Source of the DNA: Amycolatopsis decaplanina DSM 44594
Lineage (GTDB): Bacteria; Actinomycetota; Actinomycetes; Mycobacteriales; Pseudonocardiaceae
Length of the DNA: 64,000 bases
Reading direction: 5' to 3'
NCBI RefSeq assembly: GCF_000342005.1
Contig: NZ_AOHO01000019.1
Span: forward strand, 62,001 to 126,000
In this document: piece by piece, positions 25,311 to 36,421 of the stretch
How positions within the stretch are numbered: the stretch's first letter is position 1
How the letters are laid out: the number at the start of each line of letters is the position of its first letter
Notes under the pieces: generated by a model
Databases searched by the model: none
What the model was told of the DNA's origin: nothing
Seen by the model: only the letters and a program-made list of their open reading frames with translations
Position numbers and translations under genes: made by a program

Positions 25311-26303
25311 TCAGGAGAAGGCTTCGGGCCAGACGTCCCGGTAGGCGCGCATGTCCCCCGCGGAAGTCGCGGTAAGCACGCCGTGCACCATCGCGCGCCC
25401 GAACACCCTCGCGGCCGCCGAGCAGAGCGTGTCCAGCACCATCGCGCGCCGGGCCGCCGCGACGGGGCCCGCCCCGCCGGGAAGCTCCCGGTCGCCGGTC
25501 GCCAGCGCGAACACCGTGTCGCCGTCGAACATCGTGTGCGCGGGCCGCACCGCCCTGGCGAGACCGTCCTGCGCGGCCACCGAGAGCCGTCGCGCCTCCG
25601 CCTTGGACAGCGCCGCGTCGACCGCGACCACGCCGATGGTCGTGTTGAGCCCCGCCGCCTTCGCCTCGACGTCGCCGGGCCGGTCGGGCCAGCGGACACC
25701 GAACTCGCCGTCGACCTCGTGATCCGCCGCGAACGCGCGGCCGGTCGCGAGATCCACGGCCTCACCGGCGGCGTTCACGGCGGCGACGACGCCGACGGTG
25801 AACTCCCCGACCTTCTCCGAGGCCGTCCCGATCCCGCCTTTCAGTGATCCCGCCTTCGCCCCTGCGCCCGCGCCGACGGTCCCCAACGGCACCGGACCCG
25901 CGACGGCCGCTTCGCAGGCCTCGTAGCCGAAGGAGGCGTCCGGACGGTTGCCCCAGTCGCCGCGCGGCAGGTCGAACAGCACCGCGGCGGGCACGATCGG
26001 CACCACCTCGTGCGGCTCGGTCCCCACCGGGATCCCCAGGTTCCGCTCGGCGAGCCAGCGCATGACGCCGTCCGCCGCGGCCAGGCCGTACGCGCTCCCG
26101 CCGGACAGGCAGATCGCGTTGACGTGCTGGACCAGGTTCTCCGGCTCCAGCAGGTTGGTCTCCCGCGTGCCGGGCGCGCCGCCGCGCTGGTCGACGGCCC
26201 CGACGGCGCCGCCGGGGACCAGTACGACCGTCGTCCCGGTCGCCCAGCCGTCACCGACCCGCTCGTGGTGCCCGACCAGCACGCCGGGAACGTCGGTGAT
26301 CAC
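25311..26303 (-). CDS. P1 (DmpA-like) peptidase, N-terminal nucleophile type
   Basis: 330 residues. Members cleave themselves and act as aminopeptidases on beta or D-amino acid peptides. [13 protein letters not shown] at the start, CLSGGSAYGLAAADGVMRWL, and GAGAGAKAGSLKGGIGTASE are typical. The probable self-cleavage site is in LNTTIGVVAVDA (between Asn and the first Thr). M. tuberculosis Rv1333 is the syntenic counterpart. GTG 26303 overlaps the DUF2017 stop. The relation to the sulfur operon next door is unclear. Confidence 0.9.
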   Translation of the reverse strand: MITDVPGVLVGHHERVGDGWATGTTVVLVPGGAVGAVDQRGGAPGTRETNLLEPENLVQHVNAICLSGGSAYGLAAADGVMRWLAERNLGIPVGTEPHEVVPIVPAAVLFDLPRGDWGNRPDASFGYEACEAAVAGPVPLGTVGAGAGAKAGSLKGGIGTASEKVGEFTVGVVAAVNAAGEAVDLATGRAFAADHEVDGEFGVRWPDRPGDVEAKAAGLNTTIGVVAVDAALSKAEARRLSVAAQDGLARAVRPAHTMFDGDTVFALATGDRELPGGAGPVAAARRAMVLDTLCSAAARVFGRAMVHGVLTATSAGDMRAYRDVWPEAFS

Positions 26304-26857
26304 GAGGTCAACGACTGGATGAGGGTCTCCTGCACCCAGGTCAGCCAGTGGTAGACGCCGAGATGCGGCGCGCGGGGATCATCCTCTGGCAGTTCGTCGG
26401 GCATGTCCTCGGTGACGTCGAGCGCGGTGCCCAACGCCAGCCGGACGTCGTTGAGCGCGCCCAGCCACGCGTCGGCCTGCTCGAAGGTCAGCCGCACGTT
26501 CCCGCCGTCCCGCGGCAGGGTGTCCAGCACGATCTTGGCGACGCCGACCTTCTTGTCCAGCAGCTCGGGCTCGTGGATCGACCGCATCGCGGCGGCCGAG
26601 TCGATGTCCTCGCGGGTCGGGTTGTCCGGGTCCAGCTTGTGGAAGTCCGGCAGCAGCCGCGAAAGCACCGGGTCGTCCGGCGATTCGGTCGGACCGGTCC
26701 GGATCCCGGTCAGCTCCGCCAGCTCGTCCTGCGGCGCCTCCTCGGCGCGCGCGGTGAGCATGTCCTCCAGCTGGCTGACCAGGCCGCGAAGTACCGCGGC
26801 CTCCTGCTGCTCGAACCCGGCGACGATGGTCTCGCCCTTCCGGCGCCATCCGTTCAT
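26300..26857 (-). CDS. DUF2017 family protein
   Basis: 185 residues. Almost all helical, acidic, with [20 protein letters not shown] near the start, [20 protein letters not shown] and [17 protein letters not shown] at the end. The family (Rv1332 in M. tuberculosis) always stands next to clpS, suggesting a link to the Clp protease system, but I know no proven role. ATG 26857 overlaps the clpS stop and the 3' end overlaps the P1 peptidase start, so clpS-DUF2017-peptidase is one coupled operon. Confidence 0.9.
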   Translation of the reverse strand: MNGWRRKGETIVAGFEQQEAAVLRGLVSQLEDMLTARAEEAPQDELAELTGIRTGPTESPDDPVLSRLLPDFHKLDPDNPTREDIDSAAAMRSIHEPELLDKKVGVAKIVLDTLPRDGGNVRLTFEQADAWLGALNDVRLALGTALDVTEDMPDELPEDDPRAPHLGVYHWLTWVQETLIQSLTS

Positions 26858-27153
26858 GAAGGCTGCTCCATCGTCGCCCAGAGGCCGGCCGCGTGCAGTT
26901 TCGCGACGTCGGTCTCCACCTTCTCCTTGGAACCGGACGACACGATCGCCTTGCCCTTCTGGTGCACGTCGAGCATCAGCTTCGTCGCGTGGTCCCGGCT
27001 GTAACCGAACAGCTTCTGGAACACGTACGTCACGTACGACATGAGGTTCACCGGATCGTTCCAGACGACCGTCCGCCAGGGTTTGTCCTCAGAGACGACT
27101 TCTACTCCCTGTGGATCAACCTGCGTCTGCTCGGATGCGACAGGCGTGGACAT
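26854..27153 (-). CDS. clpS: ATP-dependent Clp protease adaptor ClpS
   Basis: 99 residues from ATG 27153 (GGAG four bases upstream; an ATG at 27162 would add three). Delivers N-degron substrates to ClpC/ClpP. The core [20 protein letters not shown] and the [20 protein letters not shown] segment are standard. The N-degron pocket residues N, D and H (NDP, DVH) are kept. Syntenic with Rv1331. Confidence 0.96.
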   Translation of the reverse strand: MSTPVASEQTQVDPQGVEVVSEDKPWRTVVWNDPVNLMSYVTYVFQKLFGYSRDHATKLMLDVHQKGKAIVSSGSKEKVETDVAKLHAAGLWATMEQPS

Positions 27154-27215
27154 GCACTCCATGGTGTCACGGGCCCGATCCGGTACGGGCTGGCAGGTCC
27201 GGCCATGTGGGTGAA

Positions 27216-27221
27216 TAGGCT
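27216..27221 (+). promoter_or_regulatory. -10 box for leaderless pncB
   Basis: TAGGCT six bases before ATG 27228 with no ribosome-binding site. Divergent from clpS. Confidence 0.55.
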
Positions 27222-27227
27222 GACGCC

Positions 27228-28532
27228 ATGGGTTTCCCCGAGGCGGCCACTGGCGCCAGCACCGCGCTGCTCACCGACCACTACGAGCTGACCATGCTGG
27301 CCAGCGCCCTGTCCGACGGCACCGCGGACCGGCCGTGCGTCTTCGAGGTCTTCGCACGTCGTCTGCCCGACGGCCGCCGCTACGGCGTCGTCGCGGGCAC
27401 CGGTCGGGTCCTCGACGCGATCGCGGACTTCCGGTTCACCGACGCCGAGCTGAGCCAGCTGGAAGCGACGACCGTCGTCGACGACGCCACCCTTTCGTGG
27501 CTCGCGGACTACTCCTTCTCGGGGAACATCGACGGTTACGCCGAGGGTGAGCTCTATTTCCCCGGCTCGCCGATCCTGACCGTCACCGGCTCCTTCGGCG
27601 AGGCCGTCGTGCTGGAGACGCTGATCCTTTCGATCCTCAACCACGACAGCGCGATCGCGTCCGCGGCGGCGCGGATGTCGGGCGCCGCGCACGGCAGGCC
27701 GATCATCGAGATGGGCGGCCGCCGCACGCACGAGTACGCCGCCGTCGCCGCCGCGAGGGCCGCGTACCTCGCCGGGTTCGCCACGACCTCCAATCTCGAA
27801 GCCGGGCGCCGCTACGGGATCCCGACACGCGGCACCGTCGCGCACGCGTTCATGTTGCTGCACGACAGCGAGGAGCAGGCGTTCCGCGCGCAGGTGGACA
27901 AGATGGGCGCCGACACCACCCTCCTGGTGGACACCTACGACATCACCAAGGGCATCGAAACGGCCGTCCGGGTGGCCGGGACCGAGCTCGGCGCGATCCG
28001 CATCGACTCCGGCGACGTGGGCCCGCTGGCGCGCAAGGCCCGCGAGCAACTGGACGCCCTCGGTGCCAAGGACACCCGCATCGTGGTGTCCGGCGACCTC
28101 GACGAGCACGCCATCGCGGCGCTGCGGGCGGAACCCGTCGACGCGTACGGTGTCGGGACCTCGGTCGTCACCGGTTCCGGCGCGCCGACCGCCGGGATGG
28201 TCTACAAGCTCGTGGAGGTCGACGGCAAACCGGTCGCCAAGCGCAGCGCGCACAAGGAGTCCCGAGGCGGCCGGAAATCCGCGCTGCGGCGGCACCGCGA
28301 GACCGGCACCGCCGTCGAAGAGGTGATCTGGACGGCGGCCTCGCAGGTCCCGGAACAGGGACCGAACGACCACGAATTGCAGATTCCGCTGGTCCGGGAC
28401 GGCCGGACGGTGGATGATTTGCCCACGCTGGACGACGCCCGCCAGCGGCTTCGGCGGGCGCTGGTGAGCCTTCCGTGGGAAGGCCTCAAGCTCTCGCACG
28501 GGGAGCCCGCCATCCCGACCGTATTCGTCTGA
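27228..28532 (+). CDS. pncB: Nicotinate phosphoribosyltransferase
   Basis: 434 residues. Joins nicotinate and PRPP to form nicotinate mononucleotide in the Preiss-Handler NAD salvage route. [15 protein letters not shown] at the start, [20 protein letters not shown] in the active site, [18 protein letters not shown] and [21 protein letters not shown] (phosphate loop) are diagnostic. Syntenic with pncB1 (Rv1330c). The pncA gene follows after 20 bases, so nicotinamide conversion is complete in one operon. Confidence 0.95.
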   Translation: MGFPEAATGASTALLTDHYELTMLASALSDGTADRPCVFEVFARRLPDGRRYGVVAGTGRVLDAIADFRFTDAELSQLEATTVVDDATLSWLADYSFSGNIDGYAEGELYFPGSPILTVTGSFGEAVVLETLILSILNHDSAIASAAARMSGAAHGRPIIEMGGRRTHEYAAVAAARAAYLAGFATTSNLEAGRRYGIPTRGTVAHAFMLLHDSEEQAFRAQVDKMGADTTLLVDTYDITKGIETAVRVAGTELGAIRIDSGDVGPLARKAREQLDALGAKDTRIVVSGDLDEHAIAALRAEPVDAYGVGTSVVTGSGAPTAGMVYKLVEVDGKPVAKRSAHKESRGGRKSALRRHRETGTAVEEVIWTAASQVPEQGPNDHELQIPLVRDGRTVDDLPTLDDARQRLRRALVSLPWEGLKLSHGEPAIPTVFV

Positions 28533-28552
28533 AGAGAACTCAGGAGCAACAC

Positions 28553-29128
28553 ATGGGGACCGCCTTGATCGTGGTCGATGTGCAGAACGACTTCTGCGAG
28601 GGCGGGTCGCTCGGCCTGCCCGGTGGCGCCGCCGCCGCCGAAGCGATCTCCAAGCAGGCAGCGGAAGGCGGCTACGCGCACGTCGTCGCCACCCGCGACT
28701 ACCACATCGACCCGGGCGACCATTTCAGCGAGACGCCGGACTTCAAGGACAGCTGGCCGCGTCACTGCGTCGCGGGAACCTCCGGGGCGTCGTTCCACCC
28801 CGCGCTCGACGTGGTCCCGATCAGCGAGGTCTTCTCCAAGGGCGAGTACACCGCCGCGTACTCGGGCTTCGAGGGCAACGCGCGCGACGGCAAGACGCTC
28901 GACGCGTGGCTGAAGGAGCACGACGTCACCGAGGTCGACGTCGTCGGCATCGCGACCGACTTCTGCGTCCGCGCGACGGCGCTCGACGCGGCGAAGGCGG
29001 GCTTCAAGGTTCGGGTGCTGCTGGACCTCACGGTCGGCGGCTCGCAGCCGACGGTCGACGCCGCGCTCAAGGACTTCGACGAGGCCGGCGTGACCTACAC
29101 CGGAAAGGCGCCGGTCCCTGCCGCATGA
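28553..29128 (+). CDS. pncA: Nicotinamidase/pyrazinamidase
   Basis: 191 residues. Hydrolyses nicotinamide to nicotinate, feeding PncB. The triad D9, K96 and C138 (VVDVQNDF, SKGEY, DFCVRA) and metal ligands D49, H51 and H57 (RDYHIDPGDHF) are all in place, nearly at M. tuberculosis PncA numbering. ATG 28553 follows CAGGAG. Stop overlaps the aldolase start by four bases. Confidence 0.96.
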   Translation: MGTALIVVDVQNDFCEGGSLGLPGGAAAAEAISKQAAEGGYAHVVATRDYHIDPGDHFSETPDFKDSWPRHCVAGTSGASFHPALDVVPISEVFSKGEYTAAYSGFEGNARDGKTLDAWLKEHDVTEVDVVGIATDFCVRATALDAAKAGFKVRVLLDLTVGGSQPTVDAALKDFDEAGVTYTGKAPVPAA

Positions 29129-29778
29129 TCCAGCACGACCTCCAGGACACCCTGATCGAAAACCGGCTCCTCGCGATCCTGCGGGCCGCGGACGCGAGCC
29201 GGTTCGCCGACGCCGCCACGGTGCTGCACGCGGCGGGAGTGCGGGTGCTCGAAGCGACGTTGACCACGCCGGGCGCCACGGACGCCATCGCGACCATCCG
29301 CAAGAAGCTCGGGGACGAAGCGCACGTCGGCGCCGGCAGCGTACGCGAAGTGTCCGATGTGGACATCTCGGCGGACGCTGGCGCGACGTTCCTGGTCACG
29401 CCGACGGTGAACCCGCTGGTCATGGAGCGCGCGCACGAACGCGGGCTGCCGGTGATCTGCGGCGCGCTGACACCGACCGAGATCGACCAGGCATGGCGTC
29501 TCGGCGCGGCGGCGGTGAAGGTGTTCCCGATCGCGGCCGTCGGCGGGATCGCCTACCTGCGGGCGATCCGGGCGCCGATGCCGGATATCCCGCTCGTCCC
29601 GACGGGCGGCGTCCACCTCGCCGACGTCGCGAAGTACCTAGAGTCGGGTTCGATCGCCGTCGCCGCCGCCACGCCGCTGCTCGGTGACGCGCTCACCTCG
29701 GGCGGATCGCTGACGGATCTGGCGACCCGGGCGAGTGAGTTCGTCGCGGCGGCCGCGAAGTACGTCTCGCGCGTCTGA
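29125..29778 (+). CDS. KDPG/KHG-type class I aldolase
   Basis: 217 residues. Splits 2-keto-3-deoxy-6-phosphogluconate or 4-hydroxy-2-oxoglutarate through a Schiff base. Lys132 in AAAVKVFPIAAVGG forms the Schiff base, and Glu43 in VLEATLTTPG is the general base. RLLAILRA at the start and PTGGVHLADVAKYL near the end are conserved. Coupled to pncA by an ATGA overlap, although no metabolic link to NAD is obvious. The substrate may also be a related sugar acid. Confidence 0.92.
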   Translation: MIQHDLQDTLIENRLLAILRAADASRFADAATVLHAAGVRVLEATLTTPGATDAIATIRKKLGDEAHVGAGSVREVSDVDISADAGATFLVTPTVNPLVMERAHERGLPVICGALTPTEIDQAWRLGAAAVKVFPIAAVGGIAYLRAIRAPMPDIPLVPTGGVHLADVAKYLESGSIAVAAATPLLGDALTSGGSLTDLATRASEFVAAAAKYVSRV

Positions 29779-29784
29779 CCCCTT

Positions 29785-29841
29785 CCGCAATTCGTCATCT
29801 ACTTGCGTCGCATGGGTTCGTAAGTAGATGACGAATTGCGG
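29785..29841. terminator. 57-base palindrome between convergent genes
   Basis: Arms CCGCAATTCGTCATCTACTT + GCG mirror with one mismatch and surround a loop of about 11 bases. It sits between the aldolase stop (29778) and the secreted protein stop (29845). The arm is nearly the same as the 24-base inverted repeats at 39163-39186 and 43485-43508, so it is an intact member of that family. Confidence 0.8.
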
Positions 29842-29844
29842 GGA

Positions 29845-30510
29845 TCAGGGCTGTTTCTTGCCGTAGGGGTCGCAGCGCGCGGTCCCGAGGTAGATGTCGC
29901 CCTTCGCCGGTCCTCCGCCCTGCGGGAACAGCTTGATGTGCAGCATGTGGGTCACGAGGCTCCCGTCGGGCGGCGTCGGCGTGACGGTCTCGTTGACCGT
30001 GAGCGACGCCAGCGCCGTCCCGCCCTTGCCGCCGGCGATGGTCAGCCGGTAGTTCTGCGGGATGTTCTCCGGCAGCGTGAACCCGGTGACGTCGCCGAAC
30101 TCGATGTAGCCGAGGCTGCCGTCCTTGGTGGTGCTGCACTTCGCCATGAACGTGCGGACCTTGATCACCGGGCCGCCGAAACGCTTGAGCAACGTGGTCT
30201 CGAACCGCCGCCCGGACGCCTCGGCGACGGCCACCGCGCCGGTCCGGCCGCAGTTCGAGTCGCCACCGCCGAACCGGGCGAAGTCGCCGGTGGCCCCGCC
30301 CTGGGTCTTCGCGGTCAAGGGACCGTCGACGTCACACGGCGCGAGTTCGCCCGTGACCACGTGCTCGTCGCCGATCTCCACGTCGAGCGAACCGACCGAC
30401 GCGGCCGCCGTCGCGGGCGCGGGATCGGCCGACGCGATCGCCGGCCCTCCCGTCACCAGCGCCCCGGTCAGCATCGTCACCGACAACAGCCTCGAAACGG
30501 GTTTCCTCAT
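29845..30510 (-). CDS. Secreted protein, choice-of-anchor P-like
   Basis: 221 residues from ATG 30510 (GGAGG upstream). A signal peptide (LLSVTMLTGALVTGGPAIASA, cleavage after residue 28 or so) is followed by a beta-rich domain with four cysteines (PCDVDG, NCGR, KCSTT, RCDPYG) that can form disulfides. ETTLLKRFGGPVIKVR and GYIEFGDVTGFTLPENIPQN resemble the actinobacterial choice-of-anchor P group, so the name is tentative. Probably released to the cell surface. Function unknown. Confidence 0.72.
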   Translation of the reverse strand: MRKPVSRLLSVTMLTGALVTGGPAIASADPAPATAAASVGSLDVEIGDEHVVTGELAPCDVDGPLTAKTQGGATGDFARFGGGDSNCGRTGAVAVAEASGRRFETTLLKRFGGPVIKVRTFMAKCSTTKDGSLGYIEFGDVTGFTLPENIPQNYRLTIAGGKGGTALASLTVNETVTPTPPDGSLVTHMLHIKLFPQGGGPAKGDIYLGTARCDPYGKKQP

Positions 30511-30622
30511 GTCCGGCAGCCTCCACCAAGTGCCTGTCCCGTGCAGGGTCATGCCACCCGGACGAGTGGACGGGCGATGACCGTGAGGTGCCCGACATTC
30601 GGTCCGCGGCCCGCCGTCTGGC

Positions 30623-30638
30623 GTTAACCTCGGTTCAC
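30623..30638. promoter_or_regulatory. Candidate BioQ-type operator upstream of bioY
   Basis: GTTAACC-TC-GGTTCAC, an imperfect palindrome (six of seven arm bases pair) read on the other strand as TGAACC...GTTAAC. This resembles the TGAAC-N3-GTTAC-type box I recall for the TetR-family biotin repressor BioQ of corynebacteria and mycobacteria. It lies 26 bases before the bioY start. Confidence 0.45.
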
Positions 30639-30663
30639 ATTCGTGTACTCATAGGAGGTCTGA

Positions 30664-31272
30664 GTGTCTTCGCTGTCTGTGGCCGGCCGCCGTCCGGTCC
30701 TCGCCGACCTCGTTCCCGGCGCACTGGCCCGTGACGCGGTCCTGGTCGCCGGTGGTGCCGCCCTGACCGGCGCGGCCGCGCAGATCCTGATCCCGGTGCC
30801 CGGCTCGCCGGTGCCGATGACCGGACAGACGTTCGCCGCCCTGCTGGTCGGTGCCGCGCTCGGCTGGAAGCGCGGCGCGCTGTCGATGGCGCTGTACCTC
30901 GCCGTCGGCGCGGCCGGCTTCGGCTGGTTCCAGAACGGTTCCTCGGGCCTGTTCGGCGCCAGCGCCGGCTACATCGTCGGCTTCGTGCTCGCCGGCGCCC
31001 TGGTGGGCGCGCTCGCCGGCCGCGGCGGGGACCGCACGCCGCTGCGCACGGCGGGGACGATGGTGCTGGGCAACCTCGCCATCTACTCGATCGGCGTCCC
31101 GTGGCTGATGGCGTCGACCGGCTTCGGCCTGTCGACCGCGCTCGAGAAGGGGGTCGTGCCGTTCCTCGTCGGGGACGCGCTGAAGATCGCCGTCGCGGCC
31201 GCGTTGCTTCCGGGCACCTGGGCGCTGGTCTCGCCTCTCAGTGAAAACAAGCACGGCCGCAAGGAGTCGTGA
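30664..31272 (+). CDS. bioY: BioY family biotin transporter S component
   Basis: 202 residues, six membrane spans. It binds biotin in the membrane, normally with an EcfA/EcfT energising module. The signature is IPVPGSPVPMTGQTFAALLV and GWKRGALSMALYLAVGAAGF, followed by GLFGASAGYIVGFVLAG and FLVGDALKIAVAA. GTG 30664 has AGGAGG seven bases upstream. No ecfA or ecfT gene is adjacent, so it acts alone or with shared subunits. The possible BioQ-type box upstream suggests biotin control. Confidence 0.93.
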   Translation: MSSLSVAGRRPVLADLVPGALARDAVLVAGGAALTGAAAQILIPVPGSPVPMTGQTFAALLVGAALGWKRGALSMALYLAVGAAGFGWFQNGSSGLFGASAGYIVGFVLAGALVGALAGRGGDRTPLRTAGTMVLGNLAIYSIGVPWLMASTGFGLSTALEKGVVPFLVGDALKIAVAAALLPGTWALVSPLSENKHGRKES

Positions 31273-31297
31273 CCGGTCCTTTCACCGCCCCACGCGC

Positions 31298-31352
31298 TGC
31301 GATGAAGGGGTCTTTCACAGCAAATTTTGCTGTGAAAGGCCCCTTCATCGCA
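31298..31352. repeat. 55-base palindrome, likely terminator
   Basis: TGCGATGAAGGGGTCTTTCA + CAGCAAA mirror around a TTT/AAA-type centre with one mismatch. It lies between bioY and dinG, which run in the same direction. The TGAAGGGG...CCCCTTCA core relates it to 2900-2954. Confidence 0.75.
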
Positions 31353-31383
31353 CGGGGCGGACGATCTTGACGGTGCCCCCGGC

Positions 31384-31389
31384 TATCGT
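31384..31389 (+). promoter_or_regulatory. -10 box for leaderless dinG
   Basis: TATCGT eight bases before GTG 31398, no ribosome-binding site between. Confidence 0.5.
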
Positions 31390-31397
31390 CTTGTCCC

Positions 31398-33455
31398 GTG
31401 CCTTCCCGTGCTGATTTCCCCGGTGTCCTCGAACTCCTGACCCACGCGGTCGAGTCCGTGGGCGGTGCCGAGCGCGAGGGCCAGGTGCGGATGGCGGACG
31501 CCGTCGGCCGCGCCATCCGCACGGGCGAGCACCTGGCCGTCCAGGCGGGCACGGGCACCGGGAAGTCGTTGGCCTATCTCGTTCCCGCGATCCGGCACGC
31601 GGTCGAGAAGGAGGCCACGGTCGTGGTCTCCACGGCCACCATCGCGCTGCAGAGCCAGCTGGTCGACAGGGATCTTCCCCGGCTGGCGAAGGCGCTCAAG
31701 AAGCCCCTCGGCCGCGAGCCCACCTTCGCGATCCTCAAGGGCCGCCGTAACTACCTCTGCCTCCACCGGCTCGATTCCGGCGCCCCGGACGAGCCGGAGG
31801 ACCAGCAGCTGTTCGACCCGTTCGCCGTCTCCCGGCTGGGCAAGGAGGTCACACGGCTGCGGGAATGGTCTTCCGACACCGAAACCGGTGACCGCGACGA
31901 ACTGGTCCCCGGCGTCTCGGATCAGGCGTGGCGCCAGGTGTCCGTCACGGCCAAGGAATGCCTGGGCGCCTCACGCTGCCCCATCGGCACGGACTGCTTC
32001 GCGGAACGGTCCCGAGCCGAGGCCGGCAAGGCCGACGTCGTGATCACCAACCACGCGCTGCTGGCGATCGACGCACTGCAGGGCTACCAGGTGCTTCCCG
32101 AGCACGACCTGGTGATCATCGACGAGGCACACGACCTCGTGGACCGCGTGACGTCCGTCGCGACCGGCGAGCTGACCAGCGGCATGGTCTCCGCCGCCGC
32201 CCGGCGCTGCGGGAAACTGGTCGACGACGAAGTGGCCGACCAGTTGCTGGAGGCGAGCGACGGACTGGCCCTGATCCTCGACGACCTGCCGTCGGGCCGG
32301 ATGGACTCGCTGCCGCAAGCTCTCACCGGCGCCATCCCCGCGGTCCGTGACGCCGCGCACCGCTGCCTCACCTCGCTCGGCAAGGACCGGAAGGAGGACG
32401 TCGACGAGGCCACGGCCCGCAAGCTGGCGCGGTCGCTGCTCGAAGAGGTCCACGACACCGCGGTCAGGCTGTTGGAGGCCTTCGACGACGACAAGGCGCA
32501 TCAGCGTGACGTCGTCTGGCTGACCGGGGATCGCTTCTCCACGAACCCGCGCCCGCCCGCGCTGAAGGTCGCTCCGCTGGGTGTCGCCGGTCTGCTGCGG
32601 GAACGTGTCTTCAACCAGCACACGACCGTCCTCACCTCGGCGACGCTGACCCTGGGCGGCACCTTCGACACCATGGCCCGGCAGTGGGGTCTCCCGCCCG
32701 GGGGTATGCGGGTCGAGAAGGCACCGGGAGCGGCGACGGACAAGGCCGCCCCCGCCGACAGCGACGACGCCGACGGCCCGAAGTGGACCGGCCTCGACGT
32801 CGGCTCGCCGTTCGACCACAAACGCAACGGCATCCTCTACCTGGCCAAGCACCTGCCGCCGCCGGGCCGGGACGGGTTGCAGCCCTCCACCATGGACGAG
32901 CTGGCCGAGCTGATCGAGGCCGCGGGCGGGCGCACGCTCGGCCTGTTCTCCTCGATGCGCGCGGCGAAGCAGGCCACCGAGGAGATGCGGGAGCGGCTCG
33001 ACCTGCCGATCCTCTGCCAGGGCGACGATGCCACCGGTCTGCTGGTGCAGAAGTTCTCCGAGGACGCGCGCACCTGCCTGTTCGGCACGCTTTCGCTGTG
33101 GCAGGGCGTCGACGTGCCCGGTCCGTCGCTCCAGCTCGTGGTGGTCGACCGGATCCCGTTCCCCCGCCCGGACGACCCGGTCTCGTCGGCGCGGCAGCGG
33201 GCCGTGGAAGCCCGGGGCGGCAACGGGTTCCTCACCGTCGCCGCCACACACGCCGCGCTGCTGCTCGCACAGGGCACCGGACGGCTGCATCGTTCGGTCA
33301 CCGATCGCGGCGTCGTGGCGATCCTGGATTCGAGGCTGGCCACCGCCCGCTACGGCGGATTCCTGCGCGCCTCGCTTCCGCCGTTCTGGCCGACCATGGA
33401 TCCGAAGGTCGCCCGCGACGCGCTGCGCCGCCTCGACGCCGCCGCCCCGGCCTGA
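31398..33455 (+). CDS. dinG: DinG/XPD-like ATP-dependent DNA helicase
   Basis: 685 residues. Superfamily 2 helicase with an iron-sulfur cluster, acting on forked DNA or R-loops. Walker A is VQAGTGTGKSLAYLVP (about 52-66), Walker B is IIDEAHDL (about 240). The cluster ligands are the Cys of NYLCLH and the three in ECLGASRCPIGTDCF. TSATLTLGG, FGTLSLWQGVDVPG and QGTGRLHRS are helicase motifs IV-VI. Syntenic with Rv1329c. Residues about 440-465 hold an Asp/Ala-rich insert. The start is probably leaderless. Confidence 0.95.
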   Translation: MPSRADFPGVLELLTHAVESVGGAEREGQVRMADAVGRAIRTGEHLAVQAGTGTGKSLAYLVPAIRHAVEKEATVVVSTATIALQSQLVDRDLPRLAKALKKPLGREPTFAILKGRRNYLCLHRLDSGAPDEPEDQQLFDPFAVSRLGKEVTRLREWSSDTETGDRDELVPGVSDQAWRQVSVTAKECLGASRCPIGTDCFAERSRAEAGKADVVITNHALLAIDALQGYQVLPEHDLVIIDEAHDLVDRVTSVATGELTSGMVSAAARRCGKLVDDEVADQLLEASDGLALILDDLPSGRMDSLPQALTGAIPAVRDAAHRCLTSLGKDRKEDVDEATARKLARSLLEEVHDTAVRLLEAFDDDKAHQRDVVWLTGDRFSTNPRPPALKVAPLGVAGLLRERVFNQHTTVLTSATLTLGGTFDTMARQWGLPPGGMRVEKAPGAATDKAAPADSDDADGPKWTGLDVGSPFDHKRNGILYLAKHLPPPGRDGLQPSTMDELAELIEAAGGRTLGLFSSMRAAKQATEEMRERLDLPILCQGDDATGLLVQKFSEDARTCLFGTLSLWQGVDVPGPSLQLVVVDRIPFPRPDDPVSSARQRAVEARGGNGFLTVAATHAALLLAQGTGRLHRSVTDRGVVAILDSRLATARYGGFLRASLPPFWPTMDPKVARDALRRLDAAAPA

Positions 33456-33512
33456 GTGGCCTGGAACACGGCCGAGTACCGTTAACGGAACGCCGAAGAC
33501 AGGGAGAACCGG

Positions 33513-33866
33513 TTGTCCCACGAGTCGCCCAACGCACAATCCCGGACCGTCAGCGTCGATGACACCGGGGTGCGGCGCCAGCTCGCGGACGGAAGCGAGG
33601 AAGCCGTCACGTGGTCCGAGCTGTCCGCGGTGGTGGTCAGAGTGATCCCTGAAGGCCCGTGGAAGGAAGACGTCTTCTTCATGCTCGCCGGCGCCGACGG
33701 GAAGGGCACCGCGATCCCCAGCGGCGACCCGGCCGCCGACGCGCTGATCGAGCGGCTGCAGACGCTGCCCGGCTTCGACAACGAGAAGTTCATCGAGGCC
33801 ATGACCACCGACGCCGACGAGGCGTACGTGGTCTGGAGCGCCGAAGGCCACGCCGCCAAGCACTGA
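33513..33866 (+). CDS. Conserved hypothetical protein (117 residues)
   Basis: Starts at TTG 33513 after AGGGAG. A compact alpha/beta protein: RTVSVDDTGVRRQLADGSEE, VTWSELSAVVVRVIPEGPW, VFFMLAGADGKGTAIPSGDP and ERLQTLPGFDNEKFIEAM. The pattern strand-strand-helix and the GFDNEKFIEAM end recall proteins annotated as hypothetical across actinobacteria; I know no function. Soluble, acidic. It ends ten bases before a 46-base palindrome shared with the convergent OsmC gene. Confidence 0.8.
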   Translation: MSHESPNAQSRTVSVDDTGVRRQLADGSEEAVTWSELSAVVVRVIPEGPWKEDVFFMLAGADGKGTAIPSGDPAADALIERLQTLPGFDNEKFIEAMTTDADEAYVVWSAEGHAAKH

Positions 33867-33875
33867 GCCCGACAC

Positions 33876-33921
33876 CTCGTGAGTGGTAAGGACGGTTCTA
33901 ACCGTCCTTACCACTCACGAG
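33876..33921. repeat. 46-base palindrome, copy 4 of 6
   Basis: Perfect arms CTCGTGAGTGGTAAGGACGG. Its outer arm supplies the stop codon of the OsmC gene (GCC TCG TGA), so the palindrome overlaps coding sequence by seven bases. Located between convergent genes. Confidence 0.82.
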
Positions 33922-34319
33922 GCCGGGAAGCTCTCCGTGACCGGGATGCCTTTCTTCAAGGTCCGGCTCACCGTGCAAAGCCGCTCGATGGCGCGATCCA
34001 CCGCCGCCGCGAGCGCCTCCCGGTCCTCCGCTGCGAGCGAAGACACGTCGACGTCGAAAGCGACATGGACGGCGTCCAGCTCCGAAGCGCCTTCGCGCTG
34101 GTCCGCGGTCACGCCGACCCGGAACTTCGAGTCCTCCCCGATCCGCCGCGTGATGAGGTTCTCGGCGGTGACGGCCGAACAGCCCGCGGCCGCGATCTGC
34201 AGCAGTTCGGCGGGTGAGAAGGCGCCCTCGGCGCCCTTGCGGCCGATCACGACCTCGGCACCGCGTTCGTTGCGGCCGATGAAGCGGTGCTCGCCGTCGC
34301 GCTGGACTTCCAGAGACAC
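33915..34319 (-). CDS. OsmC/Ohr family peroxide reductase
   Basis: 134 residues. Reduces organic hydroperoxides with two cysteines: C47 (AAAGCSAVTAE) and C115 (LCTVSRTLKKG). FSPAELLQIAAAG and the long central helix are typical. Cytoplasmic. GTG 34319 follows AAAGGGA. The stop codon comes from the palindrome at its 3' end, so the last residues (FPAS) may have been set when the element arrived. The electron donor is unknown. Confidence 0.9.
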   Translation of the reverse strand: MSLEVQRDGEHRFIGRNERGAEVVIGRKGAEGAFSPAELLQIAAAGCSAVTAENLITRRIGEDSKFRVGVTADQREGASELDAVHVAFDVDVSSLAAEDREALAAAVDRAIERLCTVSRTLKKGIPVTESFPAS

Positions 34320-34349
34320 GGTTTTCCCTTTCGGCTGGCGAAACCTGGC

Positions 34350-36421
<2,072 letters not shown>

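Noticed and set aside
31971..33914. A 647-codon minus-strand frame opposite dinG
   Set aside because: Shadow frame; it crosses the palindrome at 33876 and holds no recognisable domain.
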